This document shows, in pieces, positions 1-8,789 of a DNA stretch of 64,000 nucleotides; within the stretch, counting starts at the first letter, position 1; each line of letters opens with the position of its first letter. Under the pieces are notes generated by a model. That model was not told the origin of the DNA. It saw only the letters and a program-made list of their open reading frames with translations, and did no database searches. The position numbers were made by a program, and so were the translations under genes. This stretch comes from Rickettsia tillamookensis (GTDB lineage: Bacteria; Pseudomonadota; Alphaproteobacteria; Rickettsiales; Rickettsiaceae). Location: the NCBI RefSeq assembly GCF_016743795.2, contig NZ_CP060138.2:248001-312000 (forward strand), read 5' to 3'.

Positions 1-640
1 GCAAAACTGGATTAAATATAATAGTATTTTGGTCAACCCAAGTAGGGTAGGTAAATTTACCTTCTAACAATTTTCCATCGCTAGTTTTTGGTTCAAATCC
101 ATTTTTTACAAAATCTTTTTTCTCTAAATCCCATTCTCTAAAAAACATCTCATCCTTACCGCCAAATGACATGGCAATTAAGAAGCGATTAGGGTTTTGA
201 AAACAATCACTTCCACCTCGATACATTACTTTTTTACCGAGTTTTTTGGATAATTTATCAAAATCGATTAGAACTTCCCAATTTGGTTTGTCTTTCGAGT
301 AATTCTCAACTAATGTCCTACGCCATAATCCTTGCGGATTTTTATCATCCATCCAAAAATTATATACATATCCTTTACGGATAATACCATAAGGGGTTTT
401 TCTTTGGTCATATAATATAGATTCTATTTCTTTTTTAAGTATCTTATAACTAGGCATAGATTGGAAAGCCTTTTCTGTTTTATCAGTACGCTCTTTTGCC
501 CATTTTAGAGCTTCAGCTCCTTCAGCTTCCTCTAGAAACTTAGTGTCTTTTGAGTTATATATTTGTTCATCATTGTTTCCCATAGCTTGAACACAAAAAG
601 TTAATAAAACAATTATAAAATAGCAGGTAATTTTTTTCAT
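1..640 (-). CDS. Prolyl oligopeptidase (S9A) family, N-terminal part, cut by window edge
   Basis: Reading from an ATG at 640 toward base 1 gives 213 open codons with no stop, so the 3' end lies outside the window. Residues 1-20 look like a Sec signal peptide (basic start, hydrophobic core, Ala-Met-Gly exit), which points to a periplasmic or secreted enzyme. The mature part begins with LEEAEGAEALKWAKERT and continues through a segment with YNFWMDD and PQGLWRR, typical of the N-terminal beta-propeller half of S9A prolyl endopeptidases, which cleave short proline-containing peptides. The catalytic Ser/Asp/His half would lie outside the window, so activity cannot be judged. Confidence 0.8.
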   Translation of the reverse strand, partial: MKKITCYFIIVLLTFCVQAMGNNDEQIYNSKDTKFLEEAEGAEALKWAKERTDKTEKAFQSMPSYKILKKEIESILYDQRKTPYGIIRKGYVYNFWMDDKNPQGLWRRTLVENYSKDKPNWEVLIDFDKLSKKLGKKVMYRGGSDCFQNPNRFLIAMSFGGKDEMFFREWDLEKKDFVKNGFEPKTSDGKLLEGKFTYPTWVDQNTIIFNPVL

Positions 641-939
641 AATTTTAATGATATCTATTAAATTAAAAGCTTTATTTAAAGTTTTCTTTGAATTAGAATA
701 GTGTTTTATCATACACCTTGAATAAAATCAAAGAAAATGCTAGGTTTTGTGGGCATTTCTAATTGATTTGCTATTTTGAGGTCTTTTTTAGCAAAAATTA
801 ATAAGATTTTTGTAGGAATAGTTATTCATATTTCAAAAAAATCTTATAATTGCTAGCTGCAAATAACCAAAATTAAATCTTTTTAGAAATGTCCACAGAA
901 TCTAAGCTAGCACTAGCAAAAATACAAAATATGAGAGTT

Positions 940-2091
940 ATGGCTAATGATTTAAGTATTTATATTCATTGGCCGTTTTGTTTGTCAAAATGTCCATATT
1001 GTGATTTTAATTCTCATGTGGTAAGTACTATAGATCATCATCAGTGGCTTAAATCCTATGAAACGGAAATTGAGTATTTTAGGGATATTATTCAAAATAA
1101 ATATATAAAATCCATTTTTTTTGGCGGCGGTACTCCCTCTTTAATGAATCCTGTAGTCGTTGCAGGAATAATAAATAAAATCAGTAATCTAGCAATTATT
1201 GATAATAAAACCGAGATAACTCTAGAAACTAATCCCACATCCTTTGAAACTGAGAAGTTTAAAGCATTCAAATCCGCCGGAATTAATCGTGTTTCAATTG
1301 GAATACAATCCTTAAAAGAAGACGATTTAAAAAAATTAGGCAGAACTCATGATTGTATGCAGGCCATTAAAACAATTGAGGCGGCAAATACAATTTTTCC
1401 ACGCGTGTCATTTGATTTAATATATGCACGTAGCGGTCAGAAATTAAAACAGTGGCAAGAAGAATTAAAGCAAGCTATGCAGCTCGCAAATGGCCATATC
1501 TCTCTTTATCAATTGACTATTGAAAAAGGTACACCTTTTTATAAATTATTTAAGGAGGGTAATCTGATTTTGCCGCATTCAGATGCGGCAGCTGAAATGT
1601 ACGAATGGACGAATCATTATCTAGAATCTAAAAAATATTTTAGATATGAGATATCTAATTATGCTCTAGCAAATCAGGAATGTTTGCATAATTTGACTTA
1701 TTGGAATTATAATAATTATTTAGGTATAGGTCCCGGAGCTCATAGTAGAATAATTGATACTTCAAATTCAGTATCGGCAATTATGATGTGGCATAAACCT
1801 GAAAAATGGTTAGACTCGATTAACACAAAAAATGTTGGTATTCAAACTAATACTAAGTTAACAAATAAAGAAATCATTGAAGAAATACTAATGATGGGTT
1901 TACGTCTTAGCAAAGGCATAAATATTGCCACATTAGAGAAGAAAATAAACGCAAAATTAGTGGATATTTTAGACATGAATAACCTGCAGCATTATCAAAG
2001 CCAAGACTTAATTAAATTAGATAAAAATATCTATCTTACCGATAAAGGTTTAATGCTACATAGCTACATAGTCCCTAGGCTGATTATATGA
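940..2091 (+). CDS. hemW: HemW-type radical SAM protein (coproporphyrinogen oxidase-like)
   Basis: Radical SAM family protein. A CxxxCxxC cluster (CLSKCPYC) near the start binds the 4Fe-4S cluster, followed by the glycine-rich FFGGGTPS SAM motif. The HNLTYW motif in the C-terminal half is the HemW signature; that subfamily is regarded as a haem chaperone rather than the true oxygen-independent coproporphyrinogen III oxidase HemN. The frame is open from an ATG at 889, but the family normally begins just before IYIHWPFC, so I prefer the ATG at 940 (about 383 aa, close to the E. coli length); 931 is also possible. The stop overlaps the start of the next gene by 4 bp (ATGA), implying translational coupling. 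Confidence 0.88.
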   Translation: MANDLSIYIHWPFCLSKCPYCDFNSHVVSTIDHHQWLKSYETEIEYFRDIIQNKYIKSIFFGGGTPSLMNPVVVAGIINKISNLAIIDNKTEITLETNPTSFETEKFKAFKSAGINRVSIGIQSLKEDDLKKLGRTHDCMQAIKTIEAANTIFPRVSFDLIYARSGQKLKQWQEELKQAMQLANGHISLYQLTIEKGTPFYKLFKEGNLILPHSDAAAEMYEWTNHYLESKKYFRYEISNYALANQECLHNLTYWNYNNYLGIGPGAHSRIIDTSNSVSAIMMWHKPEKWLDSINTKNVGIQTNTKLTNKEIIEEILMMGLRLSKGINIATLEKKINAKLVDILDMNNLQHYQSQDLIKLDKNIYLTDKGLMLHSYIVPRLII

Positions 2092-2891
2092 AAATTATTC
2101 AAGTAATTTTAAAGTTTATAATTATTTTTATTATTCCTTCTATTCATGCTATGGAATGTAAACTTGAGTTTAAGACTGAAAAGATATATGTGAATGGTGC
2201 CACGTATGATCAAAAAGTCGGAACTCCAATTACACCGATAGCAGATGCTATTAAAGCAGATAATATTGATGAAGTAAAAAAAATATTAGACGAGGGGTAC
2301 GGAGTAAATCAACCATGCTTGGGTTGGACTCCTCTAGATTATGCTATATCGAATAATAATATAAAAATTGCCGATTTTTTATTAAAGCGTGGTGCATCCA
2401 TGAGTTTAATCCATATAAATATAGGATTTATGAAGTCGGAAATTGCTGAATTTTTAATTAATCAGGGAATGAGTCCTAATTTAAGATATGAAAACGGTAT
2501 TACCGGAATGATGCTAGCCGCAGAAAGAAATAATCCTGATTTAATAAAACTTTTGCTTAAACTAGGTGTTAATCCTAACGTTCAAAATTCTAAAACCGGG
2601 ATGACTTCCCTTATGTATGCAGCATCATATCTTAATGTTGAACCTGTTCGTATTTTATTAGAATATGGAGCAGATCAAAAAATTAAAGATTTTAAAGGAA
2701 AAAGAGCTTTGGATTGGATAGCAGTGGATGCTAATAGAAATTTGCATGCTTCTGATGCAGAATATTATACTGCTTTATTTCTTGCTCCATTTAAAACTAA
2801 ACTGAAAATTATAAAAGAAAGAAATAGCATTAAGACAAGAAATAAAGAAAAGGAAAAAGAAATAAAAAAGCTTCTCAATTCTCACCACTAA
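2088..2891 (+). CDS. Secreted ankyrin-repeat protein
   Basis: 267-aa protein with a strong signal peptide (residues 1-21, hydrophobic core after MKIIQVILKF, ending SIHA). From about residue 50 it carries four ankyrin-type repeats, seen as TPLDYAISNNNIKIADFLLKRG, a weaker second unit, GMMLAAERNNPDLIKLLLKLG and SLMYAASYLNVEPVRILLEYG spaced at about 33 residues. The last 35 residues are a highly charged Lys/Glu helix (RNKEKEKEIKK). It overlaps hemW by 4 bp, so it is co-transcribed. Ankyrin proteins of intracellular bacteria often bind host or bacterial proteins. The signal peptide suggests export to the periplasm or beyond; the partner is unknown. Confidence 0.85.
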   Translation: MKIIQVILKFIIIFIIPSIHAMECKLEFKTEKIYVNGATYDQKVGTPITPIADAIKADNIDEVKKILDEGYGVNQPCLGWTPLDYAISNNNIKIADFLLKRGASMSLIHINIGFMKSEIAEFLINQGMSPNLRYENGITGMMLAAERNNPDLIKLLLKLGVNPNVQNSKTGMTSLMYAASYLNVEPVRILLEYGADQKIKDFKGKRALDWIAVDANRNLHASDAEYYTALFLAPFKTKLKIIKERNSIKTRNKEKEKEIKKLLNSHH

Positions 2892-2958
2892 ATTTTGGTA
2901 GTGTTTCTATTTATATTTTACAAGTTAGGATAAAAATCTATTCTAAATTTTTATGGCG

Positions 2959-3112
2959 TTGTTGCATGGCTCAGAAAACCTGCTGAGTGTCATACCGTGG
3001 CTTGTCCACGGTATCCAGTAAAACAACTAAAAATACTAATATTATTAGTATTTTTAACTGGATCCCGTGAATAAATCACGGGATGACAACAAAAAAACCG
3101 AGCCATGCAACA
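2959..3112. repeat. Palindromic element, family A, full-length nested form
   Basis: The outer arms TTGTTGCATGGCTC (from 2959) and GAGCCATGCAACAA (to 3112) are perfect inverted repeats. They enclose an inner hairpin pair built on CCGTGGCTTGTCCACGG and CCCGTGAATAAATCACGGG, separated by an AT loop with its own small palindrome (AATACTAATATTATTAGTATT). It lies between the ankyrin gene and the convergent oxygenase gene, where it could act as a bidirectional terminator. Confidence 0.85.
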
Positions 3113-3117
3113 AAGCT

Positions 3118-3213
3118 GCAGTCGTAGTACTTGCGTAGCAATCTCATGAAATAATAACAAACTCCTGAGATTGCAGACGTACAATTGCTATACAATTTCC
3201 TCGCAATGACGAC
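3118..3213. repeat. Palindromic element, family C, left arm decayed
   Basis: The right two thirds (GCAATCTCATG ... CTCGCAATGACG) match the element at 5162-5265 nearly base for base and in the same orientation. The left arm is degraded and merges with the family A element just before it. From here to 3292 I see only scraps of the same repeats. Confidence 0.8.
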
Positions 3214-3292
3214 TTTCAGTATCCACGCAACAATGCCTGAACGCAATGACGTTTTTACGTGATTTGCATAAAACCGTCTGGTATTATGGTTA

Positions 3293-4246
3293 CTATACCC
3301 ATATCCAAGGTTGAGCAGAATTTGCTAATATACCTTGCTTTATATCTTTCACTGAATATATTCTAATAAAATAACGGTCTTTTCCATCCCATTTAGGACT
3401 ATAGCTATCTCTTTTATGTAAAACCGTTTTATTGCTTAATACAATAATATCACCGGAAGTAACATATATATAGTTTTGAATAGATTTTTGATCTACGATT
3501 TCTCTAATTTTATTTAAAAACCCTGCTGCTCTTGGTGTTTCAGGAATAGCATTCATTTTTATTCTGCTATAATAGCCGGTAGCGTGTTCTATTAATAAAG
3601 GAAGATTCTTGCTCACTATTTTACATGAAAAAGAATCTGCACTTGTTACTGTAAATTCATTACTACACCCGATTAAGATATCTTGGTAGCTCAATTGATT
3701 TAATATATCTTTAAGGCTAATATATACTATAGGTAGATTCTCATGTCCTTTATGTACAATCCCAAAAATTAAATAGTCAACTATAGGAGATAAGTTATCA
3801 CTCTTCTCTGTCATTGGACGGTATGCAGCATCTACATGCCAATCTAAATCATTATACGGCGATTGAGAGCTACGTTCATTATGAGAATTACGTTTTGGTG
3901 CTACTGCTCTAATAATATTCTTATCCTCATCTTTATATAATACAGGAAAACTACCAATTATCCCTATTACTCCATACATATGATAAATTAGCTCTTCTAT
4001 TTCGCTAACCCGTACCTCACCGTCATAGGGAGTCATTATATTATAATTTTTTTGATCGATATTTTTTATATGTATAATTTCTGCATTATTATTTACAGCA
4101 TCTTTAATTTCTTTTGTATAATTTACATATTTTGTTTCTAAAAAATTTTTTAAAAATACAGTAGATTTATATGGATTTTTAGTAAAATTGTTTAAAGCCT
4201 CATCGTTATTAATATTAAAATTTTTTAGATAAATTTCCTTTCTCAT
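3293..4246 (-). CDS. Clavaminate synthase-like Fe(II)/2-oxoglutarate oxygenase
   Basis: 317-aa protein resembling the TauD/clavaminate synthase-like superfamily, which hydroxylates or otherwise oxidises small substrates using Fe(II), O2 and 2-oxoglutarate. The metal motif is HVD (H137, D139) inside DLDWHVDAAY, the arrangement of asparagine oxygenases and clavaminate synthase. The distal histidine is H277 in VLHKRD, and R291 or R295 in DRYFIRIY is the probable 2-oxoglutarate-binding arginine, so the catalytic set looks complete. It lies 18 bp downstream of the CmcI-like gene on the same strand and is probably co-transcribed. There is no signal peptide, so it is cytoplasmic. The substrate is unknown; amino-acid beta-hydroxylation is one possibility by family analogy. 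Confidence 0.78.
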   Translation of the reverse strand: MRKEIYLKNFNINNDEALNNFTKNPYKSTVFLKNFLETKYVNYTKEIKDAVNNNAEIIHIKNIDQKNYNIMTPYDGEVRVSEIEELIYHMYGVIGIIGSFPVLYKDEDKNIIRAVAPKRNSHNERSSQSPYNDLDWHVDAAYRPMTEKSDNLSPIVDYLIFGIVHKGHENLPIVYISLKDILNQLSYQDILIGCSNEFTVTSADSFSCKIVSKNLPLLIEHATGYYSRIKMNAIPETPRAAGFLNKIREIVDQKSIQNYIYVTSGDIIVLSNKTVLHKRDSYSPKWDGKDRYFIRIYSVKDIKQGILANSAQPWIWV

Positions 4247-4264
4247 AATACACAGTCATTATCT

Positions 4265-5011
4265 TTAAATCTTTTTTATGACTGAGTTCCAATTTTTAGA
4301 AGCATTAATAATACCGAAAGGATCTACATATTTTGTATCTACTAAATATAAATCTTTTTTTTCTTTCAACCAGGTAGTTAATCTAACGATTTTATTGTTT
4401 AAATTTTCTAATTTTGCTATACAAGTTTTTTCATCTAAAGTTTTTCTCCAAACATCATAGCAAGCATTATTATAGTCAATATTAGTATCTTCAATGATGA
4501 AATAATCCCCTTCTTCAAAGATATTATTATGAAAATATTCTAAAATACCTATAGTATTAATATGAGCATCTTCTATTAATAGTATAGGATGCACTATTTC
4601 GGATATTTTTTCTTTTGAGAATATAGCCTCTACTTTATTAGAATCGCCTTGTAAAAATTCTATTCTATTATCCCCTTTTACGGTTTGATCAATATTTTCA
4701 AAATCAATATCTATACTAATAACTTTACCGTCTTTTACTGATAAACTTTGTATATCCGCCAACCAGAGGGCGGAAGCTCCTTTAAAGCTTCCAAATTCAA
4801 TTATGGTTTTGGGTTTTAATTCTTGAATTAAACCTTGAGTAGTAACAATCTGAAAAGGACTTTTTTGTAATGGTATATTTTTCCAATTAATATCACAGCT
4901 ATTTTCAGCGATAGAATGCCAAAACGATTCAGGTAAATCGCTTGCCGGAATTCTATTATTTATAGATACAAATCTTTTTGATGATGCAGTATTATTTAGG
5001 AAATTTAACAT
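4265..5011 (-). CDS. CmcI / cephalosporin hydroxylase-family methyltransferase-fold protein
   Basis: 248-aa class I SAM methyltransferase fold. Motif I is EFGSFKGASALW (residues about 72-83), followed by the acidic SIDID (99-103), LLIEDAH (144-150) and YFIIEDTN (160-167). This spacing and the paired IEDxH/IEDT acidic motifs fit the CmcI/RhmB family, described from cephamycin biosynthesis and from rhamnosyl O-methyltransferases. A GAGG ribosome site precedes the ATG. It is the first gene of a two-gene unit with the oxygenase. CmcI-family members bind Mg2+ and SAM, and the real reaction is usually O-methylation. The acceptor is unknown. Confidence 0.75.
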   Translation of the reverse strand: MLNFLNNTASSKRFVSINNRIPASDLPESFWHSIAENSCDINWKNIPLQKSPFQIVTTQGLIQELKPKTIIEFGSFKGASALWLADIQSLSVKDGKVISIDIDFENIDQTVKGDNRIEFLQGDSNKVEAIFSKEKISEIVHPILLIEDAHINTIGILEYFHNNIFEEGDYFIIEDTNIDYNNACYDVWRKTLDEKTCIAKLENLNNKIVRLTTWLKEKKDLYLVDTKYVDPFGIINASKNWNSVIKKI

Positions 5012-5161
5012 ATATCCTCAACTTTAAGTTAATATAGCTATTGTAATACACGCTATGAATTCCAAAGTCAATAGCTTTTTAAATTAAAAGTTGAAAATAA
5101 GAAAAGAAATTTGAGCATTATCATCCTGCAAACTTGTAGGCGTTGTTGTATGGATATCAAA

Positions 5162-5265
5162 TCGTCATTGCGAGCGACCGTAGGGAGCGTGGCAATCTCA
5201 TGAAATAATAACAAACTCCTGAGATTGCTTCGTCAATTGCTATGCAATTTCCTCGCAATGACGAT
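5162..5265. repeat. Palindromic element, family C
   Basis: CGTCATTGCGAG at the left and CTCGCAATGACG at the right are terminal inverted repeats, with inner arms GGCAATCTC and GAGATTGC around a loop shared with the element at 3118. The head unit GGCGTTGTTGTATGG precedes it at about 5139. It lies between the CmcI-like gene and gltP. Confidence 0.85.
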
Positions 5266-5282
5266 ATTCGGCCTTAATATAA

Positions 5283-6482
5283 TTAAGATAAATATACTTC
5301 CTTATCTAAAGTATCTTCGCTGTTATCTATAATCATAGTAATTGTTGCATCACCGGTAATATTGATAGTAGTACGTAGCATATCAAGTATTCGGTCAATA
5401 CCGGCAATAATTGCTACTCCCTCTATAGGTAAGTGAACCGAAGAAAGAACCATAGGAAGCATTATTAAAGAAGCACCGGGAATGCCGGCTCCGCCGATAG
5501 ATCCAAGTGTTGAGGTGAGAATAATTACTAGATAGTCGTGAGGAGCAAGCGTTACTCCCATCATTTGAGCAAAGAATATGGTAGTAAGAGACAAATTTAT
5601 AGCAAAGCCATCCATATTAATTGAGGCTCCTATCGGAAGTACGAATGAAGTACTAGACTCTGAAATGCCAAGCTTTTCACGACAAACTTGCATAGTAGTT
5701 GCAAGAGTTGCTTTACTACTTGAAGTAGAAAAAGCAAGTATCTGATATTCAAAACTTTTTTTATAAAAAGGTATAGGGGAAACACGGCAGAATACATATA
5801 TAAGTAAGCCAAAAACTAAATATTGAAATGTCATCGCCACAACTACCGCTACAACAAGTTTCGATAAACTAATCATTACTTCAACTCCCTGCATGCCTAC
5901 AATCCAGCCTGTTAAAGCAAAAGCACCGTAAGGAGATAATTGAATAACAAACGATATCATTTTTAATATTAATTTTGACATTACATGAATTAAATCAGTA
6001 ACAGGTTCACCGACAGATTTCATTTTGTTTAAGGTAATCCCGACAAAAATAGCAAAAAATACAACTTGCAAGACATCACCGTTTGCAAAAGCCCCAACAG
6101 CATTATCAGGGACGATATTTACAAAAAAATCAATTATATTAAATGAAGTTCTACTTGTCGTTCCTGAAGAGGTAAAATCTATATGTATGCCTACTCCCGG
6201 CTTTAATACTAAGGCAACAGTAAGTCCAAAAACCGTGGCAAAAAAAGTAGTACCTAAAAAAGCGGCTACCGCTTTCATTCCTACTCTGCCAAGGGCAGAA
6301 GTATCATTCATACTAGTGATACCGGAAACCAAGCTAAAGAAAATTAAAGGGGTAATGATCATTTTTATCAAGCGTAAGAAAATGTCACCGATAGGTTTAA
6401 TATAATTAACATATTGTGGTAAGTATATACCAAATATAATACCTAAGATTAACCCTAAGGTAACTTTTTGCCATAATTTCAT
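5283..6482 (-). CDS. gltP: Dicarboxylate/glutamate:cation symporter (SDF/DAACS family)
   Basis: 399-aa integral membrane protein that imports glutamate, aspartate or C4-dicarboxylates driven by Na+ or H+. The family signatures are all present: the serine-rich hairpin STSSSKATLATT, the NMDGFAINLS motif on the substrate-binding helix and GSIGGAGIPGASL on hairpin 2. An N-terminal membrane segment starts at about residue 5, and about eight hydrophobic spans follow. Length is normal for the family. It is the last gene of a minus-strand run after queD and cutA (40 bp gap). Such carriers suit an organism that takes amino acids from host cytosol. The exact substrate cannot be read from sequence. Confidence 0.9.
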   Translation of the reverse strand: MKLWQKVTLGLILGIIFGIYLPQYVNYIKPIGDIFLRLIKMIITPLIFFSLVSGITSMNDTSALGRVGMKAVAAFLGTTFFATVFGLTVALVLKPGVGIHIDFTSSGTTSRTSFNIIDFFVNIVPDNAVGAFANGDVLQVVFFAIFVGITLNKMKSVGEPVTDLIHVMSKLILKMISFVIQLSPYGAFALTGWIVGMQGVEVMISLSKLVVAVVVAMTFQYLVFGLLIYVFCRVSPIPFYKKSFEYQILAFSTSSSKATLATTMQVCREKLGISESSTSFVLPIGASINMDGFAINLSLTTIFFAQMMGVTLAPHDYLVIILTSTLGSIGGAGIPGASLIMLPMVLSSVHLPIEGVAIIAGIDRILDMLRTTINITGDATITMIIDNSEDTLDKEVYLS

Positions 6483-6522
6483 AATTTACTTACTTAATTT
6501 TTAAATTTGCTCAACTATAAGT

Positions 6523-6837
6523 TTATTTACTATTTTGGTCAATCCATTCTAAGTACTTTTGAAAGCCATAGTCAATATTTATTTTTATTATTTGCGGTAA
6601 TTCATAATTATGAATTTCAAGGAGTTTATTTTCAATTTCGTTATAATTAGAAGATTTTGTTTTAATTATAACTCTATATTCGGTTTCTAAAGTTACTCTA
6701 CCATCCCATCTAAAGTAACTTTTGACATCGTCAATTTGAATGCAGGCAGCAAGGTTTAATTCTAACAAAACAGATGCTATTTTCTCGGCAATTTGCAAAT
6801 CATTAGTAGTCGTTAAAATTAAACAGCAATCTTGCAT
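6523..6837 (-). CDS. cutA: CutA1 divalent-ion tolerance family protein
   Basis: 104-aa CutA1-type protein, a small trimeric ferredoxin-like fold protein reported to bind divalent metals. Typical motifs are CLILTTTNDLQIAEKIA at the start, LAACIQI, SYFRWDG, EYRVIIKT and the closing FQKYLEWI. Length is standard for the family. Only two bases separate its ATG from the queD stop, so the genes are translationally coupled. The physiological role of CutA is unsettled in most bacteria; metal homeostasis is inferred from family work. Confidence 0.9.
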   Translation of the reverse strand: MQDCCLILTTTNDLQIAEKIASVLLELNLAACIQIDDVKSYFRWDGRVTLETEYRVIIKTKSSNYNEIENKLLEIHNYELPQIIKINIDYGFQKYLEWIDQNSK

Positions 6838-6839
6838 GC

Positions 6840-7256
6840 TTAAACCTCAACAAAACAATTAGGTGTTTCATATAGTTTGAGGCTCGCTACGAAGAAGTTT
6901 TGACCTACGAAAAGTTTAGGAAAAATTTCATTCTTTAAATGCGTCGCTATATTTTCTGCAGTTGGGTTATTCTGCATGTAATATATTTTTTGACCGGTAC
7001 AATTTTCTATTTGTTGTCCCATTTCCTTATCGTCTTGATGTAGGATTAAGCTATGATCAAAATTTTCATCAATCCATTTTTTAGCTAAATCCTTAATTAA
7101 ACCAAAATCGATTACCATACCAAGTTTATCGGTTTTGTTTGCGGCTATAGCGATCTCAAGAACATAGCGATGACCGTGCAGGAATTGACATTTATTTTGA
7201 TGTCCTATAATTCTATGTCCTGCATCGAACTCAATGCGACGAGTACATTTTATCAT
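6840..7256 (-). CDS. queD: QueD, 6-carboxy-tetrahydropterin synthase
   Basis: PTPS-family enzyme of the queuosine/7-deazaguanine pathway, converting dihydroneopterin triphosphate to 6-carboxytetrahydropterin. Zinc ligands are recognisable as H in FDAGHRI and the HGH of CQFLHGHRY; the catalytic cysteine is in NKCQFLH; MVIDFG and NPTAENIA are also family motifs. The frame is open from a TTG at 7286, but the ATG at 7256 has an AAAGAAAG ribosome site and starts just before the first conserved block (138 aa), so I choose it. The upstream extension comes from a palindromic element. It is followed 2 bp later by cutA. Confidence 0.9.
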   Translation of the reverse strand: MIKCTRRIEFDAGHRIIGHQNKCQFLHGHRYVLEIAIAANKTDKLGMVIDFGLIKDLAKKWIDENFDHSLILHQDDKEMGQQIENCTGQKIYYMQNNPTAENIATHLKNEIFPKLFVGQNFFVASLKLYETPNCFVEV

Positions 7257-7288
7257 TAATATATACTTTCTTTGAACGGTAGGCAAAT

Positions 7289-7408
7289 CGTCATTGCGAG
7301 GAAATTACGTAAGTAATTGACGAAGCAATCCAGTAAAAAATGTTAAATTAACATTTTTTTATTATTTTTTCTAGATTGCCGTGCTCCTTACAGTCGCTCG
7401 CAATGACG
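7289..7408. repeat. Palindromic element, family C (AT-loop variant)
   Basis: Terminal arms CGTCATTGCGAG and CTCGCAATGACG enclose inner arms GCAATCC(A) and (T)AGATTGC and an AT-rich loop with an AATGTTAA/TTAACATT palindrome. It fills the space between queD and sucB. Confidence 0.85.
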
Positions 7409-7415
7409 ACATTTA

Positions 7416-8621
7416 CTACAAATTTAACAATAATTTCTCAGGATTCTCGATTAGCTCTTTAATTTTTACTAAGAACGATACTCCTTCTTTCCCATCAATT
7501 ATACGATGATCGTAAGATAAAGCTATATACATCATCGGGCGTATTTCAATTTTACCGTTTATAACTACGGCTCTTTCCTCGGTTTTATGTAAGCCTAGAA
7601 TACCTGATTGAGGAGGATTAATAATCGGGGTAGATAATAATGAGCCATATACGCCTCCGTTAGAAATCGAGAATGTTCCCCCTGACAAATCAACCATAGA
7701 AAGCTTACCCTCACGAGCCTTTTTAGCCAAAGTTCCTATAGCTTTTTCTACTTCGGCAAACCCCATTTTATCGGCATCCCTAACAACCGGTACAACAAGC
7801 CCTTGCTCTGTTCCGACAGCTACACCAATATCATAATAATTTTTATATACTAAATCATCGCCGTCTATTTCAGCATTTACCGACGGGATAAGCTTTAAAG
7901 CTTCAATTGTTGCTTTAACAAAAAACGACATAAAGCCAAGTTTCACAGCGTGCTTTTTCTCAAACTCTTCTTTATATTGATTACGCAAGGCAATTACTTT
8001 TGACATATCGATTTCATTAAAAGTAGTCAAAATAGCTGCTGTATTTTGTGAATCTTTTAAACGCTGTGCAATAGTTTTACGCAAGCGTGACATACGAACA
8101 CGCTGTACTCTTTCTTCATTAGTTTTGTTTACTGTAGGAGTAGAAGTAGCAGCAGACGGTGTGTTTATTGTTTCAAGCACGTCACCTTTGGTAATTCTAC
8201 CGTCTTTACCTGTTCCTTTTATATTATTGGGATCAAGCTTATTTTCGGTAACTAATTTTTGTACGGAAGGAGCAAGAATATTATTAACCACGACAGGTTT
8301 TTCTACAGACTTTTCTGAAGTAGGTTGCGTAACTGCTTGAACTTTAGCAGATTCATTATTAGTACCGGCAGTACTTGCAGCTGCCCCTTCATTTATTTCG
8401 CCTATTTCTTCGCCAACTGCTACATTTGCACCGTCAGTTTTCGATATTTTACCTATAGTACCGTTACAAGGAGCATTAACTTCTAAAGTCACTTTTTCGG
8501 TTTCAATTTCTAACAGTAATTCATCGGTTTTAACCGAATCACCTTCTTTCTTATACCATTTGGCAATAGTCGCTTCCGTTACGGACTCTCCAAGCGACGG
8601 TACTATAATTTTAACGCTCAT
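7416..8621 (-). CDS. sucB: Dihydrolipoamide succinyltransferase, E2 of 2-oxoglutarate dehydrogenase
   Basis: 401-aa E2 subunit that transfers succinyl from lipoamide to CoA in the TCA cycle. Residues 1-75 form the lipoyl domain with modified lysine K43 in ETEKVTL. A flexible Ala/Thr/Val linker follows, then a peripheral subunit-binding domain ([15 protein letters not shown] to RITKGDVL, about 117-152), then the catalytic domain from about 170 with the H372-x3-D376 pair in [12 protein letters not shown]. The length matches E. coli SucB. It follows sucA on the same strand with a palindromic element between them. Confidence 0.96.
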   Translation of the reverse strand: MSVKIIVPSLGESVTEATIAKWYKKEGDSVKTDELLLEIETEKVTLEVNAPCNGTIGKISKTDGANVAVGEEIGEINEGAAASTAGTNNESAKVQAVTQPTSEKSVEKPVVVNNILAPSVQKLVTENKLDPNNIKGTGKDGRITKGDVLETINTPSAATSTPTVNKTNEERVQRVRMSRLRKTIAQRLKDSQNTAAILTTFNEIDMSKVIALRNQYKEEFEKKHAVKLGFMSFFVKATIEALKLIPSVNAEIDGDDLVYKNYYDIGVAVGTEQGLVVPVVRDADKMGFAEVEKAIGTLAKKAREGKLSMVDLSGGTFSISNGGVYGSLLSTPIINPPQSGILGLHKTEERAVVINGKIEIRPMMYIALSYDHRIIDGKEGVSFLVKIKELIENPEKLLLNL

Positions 8622-8668
8622 AATTTATTCTACTCCTAAAAATACGGTCAGTGTTATTCCTGCTCTAT

Positions 8669-8789
8669 ATGTCATTCCCGCGTAGGCGGGAATCCAGTAA
8701 TTAAAAGGTATAAACACACTAAATTTTTAAAATTAAAAGCTCGATTTATCTCGCTTTATGCTGGATTCCTGCCTACGCGAGAATGACAT
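8669..8789. repeat. Palindromic element, family B, between sucA and sucB
   Basis: Arms ATGTCATTCCCGCGTAGGCG and its partner ending GAATGACAT form a long inverted repeat. The loop contains AAAGCTCGATTTATCTCGC, which recurs in reverse orientation in the family A element at 45499. The right edge overlaps the 3' end of sucA. Confidence 0.85.

Noticed and set aside
2990..3184. 64-codon minus-strand frame
   Set aside because: It lies within two adjacent palindromic elements and has no family resemblance; such frames recur wherever these repeats occur.
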